From contig CAZYUA010000019.1 in NCBI GenBank assembly GCA_964650525.1, positions 20,122 through 84,121 of the forward strand: DNA of 64,000 nucleotides. The letters are read 5' to 3'. The notes under the pieces are model-generated. The model had not been told where the DNA came from. It saw nothing but the letters and a program-made list of their open reading frames with translations, and searched no databases. Shown piece by piece: positions 1-7,764 of the stretch (position 1 is its first letter; every line of letters begins with the position of its first letter). This stretch comes from UBA1413 sp964650525. Lineage in GTDB: Bacteria; Bacteroidota; Bacteroidia; Bacteroidales; Prolixibacteraceae. The position numbers were made by a program, and so were the translations under genes.

Positions 1-1338
1 CCTTCTTATCAACCGGTTGTCGGAGGTGGAGATGTAGGTTTGTCCGTCGACCGATACCTGGGTCAGGGCCGACAGGAAAATCCGGAAAGTGCTCCCTGCC
101 GGAATCCTGGGTATCAACTGCGGATTCAGACAGTGGATTCCCTCAATGATCAGGATGTCGCCTTTCTTCAACTGCAGGCGTTCGCCGGTGAAGGTACGCT
201 GTCCTGTCTGGAAACTGAACCGGGGAATCTCCACCTCCTTGCCTTCCATGAGATCCAGGAGTTGCTGATTGAAAAACTCCACGTCTATCGCTCCCAGGGA
301 CTCGAAATCGTACTCCCCGTTTTCGTCGCGGGGTGTTTTATCCCGGTCAACGAAATAATCGTCGACCGAGATCATATGAGGCCACAGGCCATTGACAGCC
401 AACTGGACACCCAGCCGCTTGCTGAATGTGGTCTTTCCGGAAGAAGAGGGGCCTGCCACCAGTACCATTTTCACCTCGTCGCGGCGCAGGCTGATGGTAT
501 TGGCAATCTCTGCAACTTTTTTCTCATGCAGGGCTTCCGAGATCTTGATGACTTCCCCGCCCTTACCCTGAAGGATCCGGTCGTTCAGTTCGGCAATGGT
601 TGAGATCTTCAGAATCTCAGCCCAGTCCTTATGCTCCTGAAATACGCTGAACAGCTTATCCTGCCGGATGACAGGCAGCAGGACCGAGGAGTCTTCCACC
701 CCGGGGACCCGGAGCAGTATGCCGTCGTAGTATTGTTCCAGACCATAATTCACGATAAAGCCGGTGGAGGGGAGCAGATGACCATAGTAATAATTGGGGA
801 GACCATTTAAAAAATGGATGAAACTATAAAGGGTGCCCTGCTGTTCGAAGAGCCTTGCCTTGTTCAAAAGACCCTGGCTGCGAAAGAGTTCCACCACTTC
901 ATCGGTGGGGATGCCCCGCTTTTCAAAAGGGAGATCCCGGCTGATGAGGATATCCATTTCTCTTTTGATAGCAAACACGTCCGATACGGTCAGGGGACGT
1001 CCCACTCCGTTGAGCTCAGCATAATATCCGTTTGAAATGCCGTGTTCCACATTCAGATGGACCTCCGGGAAGACCTCCCTGACAGCGGCATACAACACAA
1101 ACAACAGGGAACGGATGTACATCCTCCGGCCGTCGGGATGCGACATATCGATGAATTCCACGGTTTTGGACTTCATCACCGAGAAAGACAACTCTTTCAG
1201 TCGATGGTTCACAATAGCTCCGCAAACGGGAGAAGGTAAACGAATTTTCTGATCCCTGACTACCTCTTCGAGGGTGATGCCTACCGGATAGAAACATTTC
1301 GAACCGGTGTTCCTGCAATAAATCTCTATTTCTGTCAT
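1..1338 (-). CDS. Nucleoside (uridine-type) kinase, 3' end cut by the window edge
   Basis: Reads leftward from an ATG at 1338 and runs off the window without a stop, so 446 codons are visible. The N-terminal part resembles the TGS/threonyl-tRNA-synthetase-like region that precedes the kinase in many Bacteroidota nucleoside kinases. Around residues 294-303 there is a P-loop (GPSSSGKTTF), followed by the phosphoribulokinase/uridine-kinase pattern with SVDDYFVDRDKTP and a downstream IIEGIHCLNP segment. This family phosphorylates uridine/cytidine-type nucleosides in salvage; the exact substrate cannot be read from sequence. Family members are about 550 residues, so roughly 100 are missing. Family assignment is firm, substrate is inferred. 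Confidence 0.85.
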   Translation of the reverse strand, partial: MTEIEIYCRNTGSKCFYPVGITLEEVVRDQKIRLPSPVCGAIVNHRLKELSFSVMKSKTVEFIDMSHPDGRRMYIRSLLFVLYAAVREVFPEVHLNVEHGISNGYYAELNGVGRPLTVSDVFAIKREMDILISRDLPFEKRGIPTDEVVELFRSQGLLNKARLFEQQGTLYSFIHFLNGLPNYYYGHLLPSTGFIVNYGLEQYYDGILLRVPGVEDSSVLLPVIRQDKLFSVFQEHKDWAEILKISTIAELNDRILQGKGGEVIKISEALHEKKVAEIANTISLRRDEVKMVLVAGPSSSGKTTFSKRLGVQLAVNGLWPHMISVDDYFVDRDKTPRDENGEYDFESLGAIDVEFFNQQLLDLMEGKEVEIPRFSFQTGQRTFTGERLQLKKGDILIIEGIHCLNPQLIPRIPAGSTFRIFLSALTQVSVDGQTYISTSDNRLIRR

Positions 1339-1387
1339 AATTGGAAAAATTAAATTCTACTCCGGGAGTTGTCTTTCCTTTAACGGC

Positions 1388-4276
1388 TTATCCCGGGCAC
1401 AAGGTATTCGCGGTTGTGGTTTGCGAGAGTCCTGCTTCTTCACGCAGAAAAGCCGCCGTATAAGAATTTCCGGCCCGGGCCACCTCTTCGGGAGTTCCGG
1501 TGCACAGGATCCTTCCCCCCTCGTTGCCTCCTTCAGGGCCCAGGTCGATGAGGTGGTCGGCAGCCTTGATCACATCGATGTTGTGTTCTATAACAATGAC
1601 CGTGTTTCCCTTATTGACCAGTTTTGCGATCACATCCAGCAATATACGGATATCGTCAAAGTGGAGCCCGGTGGTAGGTTCATCAAGGATGTAAAGGGTA
1701 TTCCCGGTATCGCGCCTGGAAAGTTCGGCAGAGAGCTTGACCCTTTGCGATTCTCCGCCCGAAAGGGTGGTCGACGATTGTCCCAGGGTGATGTACCCGA
1801 GTCCTACATCGCGGAGGGTTTTCAGTTTCAAGGCAATGGCAGGGATTGCCTCGAAAAATTCCACACCCTGGTGGATGGTCATGTCGAGGATATCAGAAAT
1901 CGATTTTCCCTTGTAGCGGACTTCGAGTGTTTCGCGGTTGTATCTTTTGCCGAGGCATTTATCGCACAAGATATAGACGTCGGGGAGGAAGTTCATTTCG
2001 ATGGTTTTCAGGCCTGCGCCCTGGCACTCTTCGCAGCGTCCCCCTTTGACGTTGAAAGAGAACCTGCCCGGAAGGTAACCGCGCACCCTGGATTCGGGGA
2101 GTTGGGCAAACAGGTTGCGGATGTCGGAGAACACGCCGGTATAGGTCACGGGGTTGGATCGGGGAGTACGGCCGATGGGCGACTGGTCGACCTCGATCAC
2201 CTTGTCGATATTATCCAATCCCTCGATTGCAAGATAGGGGAGCGGGTCGGCGACCGATTGATAGAAATACTGGCTGAGTACAGGGTGGAGGGTTTCGTTG
2301 ATGAGGGAGGATTTGCCGCTTCCCGAGACGCCGGTGACGCAGATCATTTTTCCCAGGGGGATTTCGAGGTTTACCGACTGCAGGTTGTTACCGGTGCAGC
2401 CGGAGAGTTTGATTGACAGGCCGTTTCCGGGGCGGCGCAAGGCAGGCACGGGTATCTGCCGGCGGCCGGCCAGGTAATCGGCGGTAAGGGTGTTTTGCGA
2501 CAAGAGCCTTGCGGGAGGGCCGGCAGCCACCACCTCGCCTCCATGCCTGCCGGCGGAAGGCCCCATATCGATCAGATAATCGGCATGGAGCATCATCTCC
2601 TTGTCGTGTTCCACCACGATGACCGTATTGCCGATATCGCGGAGATCCTGCAGGGCATGGATCAACCGCAGGTTGTCGCGATGATGGAGCCCGATGCTGG
2701 GTTCGTCGAGAATGTACAACACGTTCACCAGGCGCGATCCTATCTGGGTAGCCAGCCTTATGCGCTGCGATTCGCCTCCCGAGAGGGAAGCGGCAGGCCG
2801 GTCGAGCGACAGGTAGTTAAGTCCCACATCCATGAGGAATCCAAGCCTGTTACGGATCTCCTTGATCACCTCCCTGCCGATTGTCTCCTGCCGGCTGCTG
2901 ATCCTGGTTTCCAAACCGCCAAACCACTCCTGCAAACCGTTAAGATCCATCTGCGATAATTCGGAAATATTTTTACCGTCGATCCTGAACCAGAGTGCCT
3001 CCTTTTTCAGTCGCATGCCGTGGCATTCCGGACAGTCGGTAGTCCGGACAAACTGGTTTGCCCATTTGCGGGCTTTCAGCGACGGATTATCCTCCCGTTG
3101 GCTCTCAATATGTTTCACCAGGCCGTCGTACGACAGGAAGTAATTGATATTCTCACCCAACGGGGTATTTTTCAGCTGTATCCGTTCGCTGGTACCATAC
3201 AGGATGGCGTCCAGTCCCTCTTCTGAAATTTCCCGGATTGGGGTTTTAAGGGAAAAGTCGTATTTCTCGCCCAGGGCTTCCAGTTGCCACCAGATGAGGC
3301 TGTTTTTCTGAGGCCCCAGCGGGATAATCCCTCCTTTACCGATGGAGGCTTCGCGGTCGGGAATCATCTTGTCGAGGTCTATTTCGGCAATCCGGCCAAG
3401 CCCGTTGCACTTGTGGCAGGCACCCTGGGGTGAGTTGAACGAAAAATTGTGTGGAGCCGGTTCCGGGTAGGAGATTCCCGTGGTTGGGCACATCAGCAGA
3501 CGGCTGTAAAACCGGACTTCGCCCGAATCATAGCCTGCCAGCATCATCACCCCGTGGCCCTGGCCCAGGGCAGCATGAACACTCTCTTTAAGCCGGTGGT
3601 CCGAGACTTCATCCACCACCAGTTTATCAATAACCATTTCGATGAAATGGTTTTTGTACCGGTCTACCCTGAAACCCCGTGTGATCTCTGCAATTTCCCC
3701 ATCCACCCTTGCGTGCAGATAGCCTTTGCGCAGGATCTGCTCAAACAACTCCCGGTAATGGCCCTTCCGTCCTTTCACCAGAGGAGCCAGCACATAGATC
3801 CGCTGGCCTGCGTACTGTTCCCGTATCAGCTGAAGGATCTTCTCCTCGCTGTATTTCACCATCTTTTCCCCGGTGTTGTAGGAGAAAGCCTCTGAAGCAC
3901 GGGCGTACAACAGCCGGAGAAAATCATAGATCTCTGTGACGGTGCCCACCGTCGACCGGGGATTCCGGCTGGTATTCTTCTGCTCTATGGCGATGACCGG
4001 GCTCAACCCGGTGATTTTATCCACATCGGGGCGTTCCATATTTCCGAGGTAGGAACGGGCGTAGGCTGAAAAGGTTTCCATGTAGCGGCGCTGTCCTTCG
4101 GCGTAGAGGGTGTCGAAAGCCAGCGAGGATTTTCCGCTTCCGCTGAGCCCTGTGATCACCGTCAGCTGATGCCGGGGTATCCCGACGTCGATATTCTTCA
4201 GGTTATGGACCCTGGCTCCGGTGACGGCAATGATCTCCTCTTCAGTAATATCTATTTCATTGTCTGCAACTTGCAT
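1388..4276 (-). CDS. uvrA: UvrABC excision nuclease subunit A
   Basis: Damage-recognition ATPase of nucleotide excision repair. Two ABC modules are visible: an N-terminal Walker A (GLSGSGKSS), a first signature SLSGGESQRIRL, a second Walker A (GVSGSGKSS) and a second signature TLSGGESQRVKL. Cysteine pairs for structural zinc are present (CHKCNGLG with CPECHG in the first half, CEECQGAG with CDKCLGKRY in the second). I start it at the ATG at 4276 (962 residues, normal for the family) and not at the in-frame TTG at 4315, because a TACTTTTG promoter box lies at 4305-4312, between the two. No uvrB or uvrC is in the window. The gene is intact. Confidence 0.97.
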   Translation of the reverse strand: MQVADNEIDITEEEIIAVTGARVHNLKNIDVGIPRHQLTVITGLSGSGKSSLAFDTLYAEGQRRYMETFSAYARSYLGNMERPDVDKITGLSPVIAIEQKNTSRNPRSTVGTVTEIYDFLRLLYARASEAFSYNTGEKMVKYSEEKILQLIREQYAGQRIYVLAPLVKGRKGHYRELFEQILRKGYLHARVDGEIAEITRGFRVDRYKNHFIEMVIDKLVVDEVSDHRLKESVHAALGQGHGVMMLAGYDSGEVRFYSRLLMCPTTGISYPEPAPHNFSFNSPQGACHKCNGLGRIAEIDLDKMIPDREASIGKGGIIPLGPQKNSLIWWQLEALGEKYDFSLKTPIREISEEGLDAILYGTSERIQLKNTPLGENINYFLSYDGLVKHIESQREDNPSLKARKWANQFVRTTDCPECHGMRLKKEALWFRIDGKNISELSQMDLNGLQEWFGGLETRISSRQETIGREVIKEIRNRLGFLMDVGLNYLSLDRPAASLSGGESQRIRLATQIGSRLVNVLYILDEPSIGLHHRDNLRLIHALQDLRDIGNTVIVVEHDKEMMLHADYLIDMGPSAGRHGGEVVAAGPPARLLSQNTLTADYLAGRRQIPVPALRRPGNGLSIKLSGCTGNNLQSVNLEIPLGKMICVTGVSGSGKSSLINETLHPVLSQYFYQSVADPLPYLAIEGLDNIDKVIEVDQSPIGRTPRSNPVTYTGVFSDIRNLFAQLPESRVRGYLPGRFSFNVKGGRCEECQGAGLKTIEMNFLPDVYILCDKCLGKRYNRETLEVRYKGKSISDILDMTIHQGVEFFEAIPAIALKLKTLRDVGLGYITLGQSSTTLSGGESQRVKLSAELSRRDTGNTLYILDEPTTGLHFDDIRILLDVIAKLVNKGNTVIVIEHNIDVIKAADHLIDLGPEGGNEGGRILCTGTPEEVARAGNSYTAAFLREEAGLSQTTTANTLCPG

Positions 4277-4304
4277 GCAAATCGGTTGTGATGGTGTGCG
4301 TTTC

Positions 4305-4312
4305 CAAAAGTA
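4305..4312 (-). promoter_or_regulatory. -7 promoter element of uvrA
   Basis: The minus strand reads TACTTTTG, an exact match to the Bacteroidota -7 consensus TAnnTTTG, 28 bases before the chosen uvrA ATG. No convincing -33 TTG is seen at the usual spacing. Confidence 0.6.
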
Positions 4313-4488
4313 CAAAACATTTAAGCTCCAGAATTCGGTTCCGGAAGTCCGTCAGGTATCTACCTGCGCGGCAGGTGGTCCTGGTTGGAGGTAAGGGTTC
4401 TTGAAAACAACTAGCACCAGCCACCCGCCATTACAACCTGAGGCAGGAAAGGTACGGACAGTGTGGGCTGGGTGGTGCCTTCCGCTGG

Positions 4489-5418
4489 TCAGTAGACAGG
4501 GTACGCATCCTTCCCGGGAAGATCCAGAAGATAGGTTTTCCCTTCTTTGTTGGTGAGCTTGTTCTCGCGGAGCCATGGATTGTAATATTTCAGAGTTTTA
4601 TAAGAAATCCCCTGGTTTGCTGCAAAAACAGCAAAGTCATCCACCGGGCCGGAGACCTCCGTTTTTCTGGTTTTCAGGAGGGGGTATTTCTCTTGTTCAG
4701 CAATTTGGAAGCCAAAATCGGCCGGGGTTTCGAGAATCAGTTTTATGCTGAGGATGCGAAAGAGGTACCGTTCAGTCTCCTCGGCGAGCAGAAGGTCGAA
4801 ATAGTTGCGGGTTCTCTGCCGTTCAGTTTGTTTATCGATGGCTCCGAAACCGGCATTATAGGCAGCGGCCACCAGTGGCCAGCTGCCATATTTCCTGTAA
4901 CCGTATTGCAGGTAGCGGCAGGCTGCGCGGGTTGCTTTTTCGGGGTGGTACCGTTCATCCACTTCCGGGGTTACTTCGAGTCCGTATTCGGCGGCTGTGG
5001 ATTTCATGAACTGCCAGAGGCCTGCCGCCCCGGCCGGAGATAACGCTCTGGGGTTCAGGCTGCTCTCAGCCACCATCAGGTACCGGAAGTCGGCCGGAAC
5101 CCCTGCTTCGGCCAGGATGGGATCCACGATACTGAAATACCGGGGAGCCAGTTTGATCATGCGGATGGTCTGGGAATGAAAATAGGCATTGACGAGCATT
5201 TCCCTCTCCAGATTTTCGTAAATGCCAAACCGTTCCAGGGGCACCTTTTCGCCCATGAAACTCAGGGAATCAGGCATGGGGGGCAACTTCCACATCATGG
5301 CAGGTTCATCCGGACGATCATTCCGTACTTCCTCCTTCAATTTCAGGCCGCAGGTGGCCAGCAATACCATCGCGGCAACCAACATAAGGGCTGCCAGGGG
5401 AATCCATTTTGTTTTCAT
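4489..5418 (-). CDS. Lytic murein transglycosylase (SLT domain), probable lipoprotein
   Basis: Cleaves peptidoglycan glycan strands in the periplasm, forming anhydro-muropeptides. The N-terminus is a hydrophobic signal ending in LLATC, so Cys23 may be lipidated, although Thr at -1 is not ideal. The SLT domain covers about residues 95-225, with the catalytic Glu118 in AESSLNP, then AAGLWQFM and AYNAG motifs. The C-terminal ~60 residues resemble the LysM-like tail of MltD-type enzymes but lack a clear full LysM repeat. At 309 residues it is shorter than E. coli MltD. A TATCTTTG box at 5438-5445 supports the start. It sits downstream of the serpin gene, separated by a strong hairpin, so it probably has its own transcript. 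Confidence 0.9.
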   Translation of the reverse strand: MKTKWIPLAALMLVAAMVLLATCGLKLKEEVRNDRPDEPAMMWKLPPMPDSLSFMGEKVPLERFGIYENLEREMLVNAYFHSQTIRMIKLAPRYFSIVDPILAEAGVPADFRYLMVAESSLNPRALSPAGAAGLWQFMKSTAAEYGLEVTPEVDERYHPEKATRAACRYLQYGYRKYGSWPLVAAAYNAGFGAIDKQTERQRTRNYFDLLLAEETERYLFRILSIKLILETPADFGFQIAEQEKYPLLKTRKTEVSGPVDDFAVFAANQGISYKTLKYYNPWLRENKLTNKEGKTYLLDLPGKDAYPVY

Positions 5419-5437
5419 ACCGTAGTTTTAGGCACTG

Positions 5438-5445
5438 CAAAGATA
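5438..5445 (-). promoter_or_regulatory. -7 promoter element of the lytic transglycosylase gene
   Basis: The minus strand reads TATCTTTG, an exact TAnnTTTG match, ending 19 bases before the ATG at 5418. No -33 TTG at the expected spacing. Confidence 0.55.
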
Positions 5446-5567
5446 ATTTTTTTAAGCTAAAGGCTGGGAATTCCAAGTCCGGGTCAAAGGCCTGGAGCCC
5501 ACAAAATAAGGGGGCCAGCGAAGGAGATGCCGGGGTTTGCCTGGTCAGGGCGGCTCCCGAAAACAGG

Positions 5568-5599
5568 GAAGTCCGCACAGGCCTGCCTGTGCGGACTTC
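5568..5599 (-). terminator. Strong hairpin downstream of the serpin gene
   Basis: Perfect 14-bp inverted repeat: GAAGTCCGCACAGG at 5568-5581 pairs with CCTGTGCGGACTTC at 5586-5599 around a 4-base loop. On the minus strand it lies 20 bases beyond the serpin stop and is followed shortly by TTTT, so it can end serpin transcription before the transglycosylase promoter. The U-tract is short. Confidence 0.6.
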
Positions 5600-5619
5600 A
5601 CCGGGCTGAAACAAACAGG

Positions 5620-6870
5620 TCAGTCGTATTGCGGGGAATTCATCTCGCCGATAAAGAGCACGGCTCCCGTGTTTCTTTCGGTGATGGCAAAAAGGAACGG
5701 GCGATCCACATTGAAATAGATCTTTTCCGGCTGGTCACCCGGAATACTGGTGGTATACATCCCCACAGCAGTCACCGCTGCTGCTTCGGTACCGTTTTCA
5801 TTCACATCGACGAAGGTCTTGTGAATCACATACCCGATGTAAAGATCAGACTGTTTGGTGATACCCGAAAAATCGGCCACATAGGGCGTGAAGGCCGAGG
5901 TCATACCCATCAAAGAAAGAATCTCGTTCAGGGTCATTGTCCAGCTGAATTTAAAACGCGGCATCCTGACCACCACATGGTTCTCCGTTTTAAACCCTTT
6001 CATCCAGTTATTCCAGTTGTCGCTGCTCATGGCCGCCACGACCTCATCGGTCGACTTGCCGGAATGGGGCAGCAATACCGTCATCTGGTACTGTCCTTGT
6101 CCGTAGGGAAGGTTTACAGCACTGAACAGGTTGTTGGTTGTGTATTCCAGGGCGGTTTCCAATTTCATGGTGGCAACCTCCCTCTGCAAACCGTCGCCGG
6201 TTCTGAAAGGCAGGGAGTGGGTATCCTGATCGCCGAACCTGGTTTTCCAGATTCCATTGAAATAGACCGCATTCAGGAGTACCATCACCAGGTCGGCTTC
6301 TATCTGGTCGATGATGGTGGGGATCTTTCCGTGGGTTTTTTCTGACACCCAACCGTTGATGACCTTCAGTGCTGCAGCAGGTGAGCTGAAATCCAGGGGA
6401 TTGACGACTGCATCATAATATTCGCGGTTTACCGATACGAAATCGTCATCGACCTTCAGCAACTGACTGTAATAGATGGCATTGGCAATTTCGAGTTTTA
6501 CTTCCGGGTCGGCCGATTGTAGTGCCTGCACCAGGGCCTGGTGTGCCTTGTTGATCTGTTCGGTGGTCAGTCCGTAGAGCTTCAGGGTTTTCTCCATATC
6601 CTTTCTGGTCTCGCCGGCAGCGCCGTTGTAAGTCATGGCCAGGGCCAGGGAAACACTCAGCGGGGAAATCATGGTATTGTCGTTCACGCCTGCCCGGGCG
6701 GTGATCTTTTGGAAGAGTTCCAGCCCGAATTGGTTATCCGCTTCAATCAGCTGAGCCGATTTCTCCGGCAGGTTTTTTAAATCAACCGGAATACCCGCCT
6801 CTTGTTTCTGGCACCCCAGGACTGCTGCAAGTAAAAACAGGGTGCCAAACAGTGTTGTCATTGTATTCAT
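5620..6870 (-). CDS. Serpin-family protease inhibitor, probable lipoprotein
   Basis: Full-length serpin (416 residues) carrying a signal sequence with a lipobox-like VLGC, so Cys20 may be lipidated and the inhibitor held at the cell envelope or surface. Serpin landmarks visible are ISPLSVSLALAMTYNGAAGET near the N-terminus, the NAVYFNGIWKTRF breach-region motif, and a C-terminal DRPFLFAI segment. The hinge before the reactive loop reads NENGTEAAAVTAV, the small-residue pattern of inhibitory serpins rather than of non-inhibitory ones. Counting from the P15 Gly puts P1-P1' near Thr-Ser in the segment MYTTSIPG, so the target protease cannot be named with confidence. Divergent from the ECF sigma gene, with two candidate promoters in the shared region. 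Confidence 0.93.
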   Translation of the reverse strand: MNTMTTLFGTLFLLAAVLGCQKQEAGIPVDLKNLPEKSAQLIEADNQFGLELFQKITARAGVNDNTMISPLSVSLALAMTYNGAAGETRKDMEKTLKLYGLTTEQINKAHQALVQALQSADPEVKLEIANAIYYSQLLKVDDDFVSVNREYYDAVVNPLDFSSPAAALKVINGWVSEKTHGKIPTIIDQIEADLVMVLLNAVYFNGIWKTRFGDQDTHSLPFRTGDGLQREVATMKLETALEYTTNNLFSAVNLPYGQGQYQMTVLLPHSGKSTDEVVAAMSSDNWNNWMKGFKTENHVVVRMPRFKFSWTMTLNEILSLMGMTSAFTPYVADFSGITKQSDLYIGYVIHKTFVDVNENGTEAAAVTAVGMYTTSIPGDQPEKIYFNVDRPFLFAITERNTGAVLFIGEMNSPQYD

Positions 6871-6918
6871 TGTATTCGTTGTTTACTATGTGAATATTCT
6901 GATGGTATGATTTACAGG

Positions 6919-6951
6919 CAAAGGTAACAGGTTTCCTGCCACCACCGGCAA
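6919..6951 (-). promoter_or_regulatory. Housekeeping-type promoter of the serpin gene
   Basis: The minus strand carries TTG at 6951-6949, a 22-base spacer, then TACCTTTG at 6926-6919. This fits the Bacteroidota -33/-7 promoter. The serpin ATG is about 50 bases downstream. Confidence 0.6.
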
Positions 6952-7025
6952 TCCCGCAGGGCCCCTTTTGTGAAAAGGTGAGATTCTGCGTTGCAGCGAT
7001 CGTCGGTACCTGTTGTCTTTTTCCG

Positions 7026-7051
7026 AAGACGAAAGAGGGAAGGCTTGGGTT
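7026..7051 (-). promoter_or_regulatory. ECF-type promoter candidate pointing to the serpin gene
   Basis: The minus strand reads CGCAACC (7054-7048), then exactly 16 bases, then CGTCTT (7031-7026). AAC-rich -35 and CGTC-like -10 boxes are typical of ECF sigma promoters. The mirror-image element on the plus strand points to the sigma gene. Confidence 0.5.
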
Positions 7052-7076
7052 GCGCACGAATTTCATGAAATGACGC

Positions 7077-7102
7077 AACCTTTGGTGCCCTGGAATCATC
7101 TT
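7077..7102 (+). promoter_or_regulatory. ECF-type promoter candidate pointing to the sigma gene
   Basis: CGCAACC (7074-7080), exactly 16 bases, then CATCTT (7097-7102), one base different from the CGTCTT of the divergent copy. ECF sigma genes often control themselves, so autoregulation is the natural reading. No experimental evidence is available here. Confidence 0.5.
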
Positions 7103-7173
7103 CTTAACCGTGCAGAGCCGTTTGTGAATCATCCTGTACGGTATGTTTAAGGATAATCGCCGGTAATTATCTT

Positions 7174-7181
7174 TACTTTTG
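7174..7181 (+). promoter_or_regulatory. -7 promoter element of the sigma operon
   Basis: TACTTTTG, an exact TAnnTTTG match, ending 22 bases before the TTG start at 7204. No -33 TTG at normal spacing. Confidence 0.5.
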
Positions 7182-7203
7182 GGAAAAATATCAGGAAGCC
7201 GCA

Positions 7204-7764
7204 TTGGAAGACTTCAGGGAAATAATAGACGGGTGCATTTCGGGGGATAACCGGGCCCGCGAGAAACTCTATAAGACGATGGCTCCGAAGATGTTTGGGG
7301 TTTGTTTGCGGTATGCCAAAGACCGTTCAGAGGCGGAAGACAGCCTGCAGGACGGGTTCATCAAGGTCTTTACAACGGTGAAGGATTTCCGGCATGAGGG
7401 TTCTTTTGAAGGCTGGGTGAGGAGGATCATGGTTACCACCTCGATCGACAGGTGGCGGAACAACCGGAAACTTCACCTGGTCGATGAGATGAGGAAATAT
7501 GATCAGCCTTCGGGTGAAAACAAAGCCCTGACCGATTTGCCGGCCGAGGAGCTGATCGCAGTAATTCAGGAACTGCCGCCCCAATACCGGACGGTTTTTA
7601 ACCTGTACGTGATGGATGGATACAACCATGCGGAGATAAGCCAGGCACTGGGAATTTCGGAAGGAGCCTCCAAGTCGGATCTCTCCCGGGCCCGTGCGAT
7701 CTTACGGAAGAAGCTGGAGTCGCGGTACGATGGCATCAAAAAAAACAGGAACTATTCGATATGA
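7204..7764 (+). CDS. ECF-subfamily RNA polymerase sigma factor
   Basis: A 186-residue sigma-70-family protein with only regions 2 and 4. Region 2 is seen at about residues 20-90 (MFGVCLRYAKDRSEAEDSLQ, then GWVRRIMVTTSIDRWR). Region 4 is at about 120-175, with LPPQYRTVFNLYVMDGY and the helix-turn-helix HAEISQALGISEGASKSDLS. The start is a TTG at 7204: the in-frame upstream stop is at 7105 with no ATG in between, and the protein beginning EDFREIIDGC matches the usual N-terminus of Bacteroidota ECF factors. Its stop overlaps the next start as ATGA, which indicates translational coupling to the TM/beta-barrel protein. Likely autoregulated (see 7077-7102). Confidence 0.92.
   Translation: MEDFREIIDGCISGDNRAREKLYKTMAPKMFGVCLRYAKDRSEAEDSLQDGFIKVFTTVKDFRHEGSFEGWVRRIMVTTSIDRWRNNRKLHLVDEMRKYDQPSGENKALTDLPAEELIAVIQELPPQYRTVFNLYVMDGYNHAEISQALGISEGASKSDLSRARAILRKKLESRYDGIKKNRNYSI

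Larger units (their letters stand above)
6871..7203. other. Serpin/sigma divergent intergenic region (333 bp)
   Basis: No gene. It holds, leftward, a TACCTTTG box with a -33 TTG for the serpin gene (6919-6951) and an AACC-N16-CGTCTT element (7026-7051). Rightward it holds AACC-N16-CATCTT (7077-7102) and a TACTTTTG box (7174-7181). The two AACC elements sit in the arms of an inverted repeat (GGTTGCG 7048-7054, CGCAACC 7074-7080) whose centre contains a perfect 12-bp palindrome ATTTCATGAAAT (7060-7071). Confidence 0.7.

Noticed and set aside
4277..4315. Longer N-terminus of UvrA from the TTG at 4315
   Set aside because: The TACTTTTG promoter box lies at 4305-4312, and the added residues are not part of UvrA.
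6782..7204. 140-codon frame on the minus strand across the serpin/sigma region
   Set aside because: It overlaps the serpin start in another frame, covers the promoter region and has no domain features.
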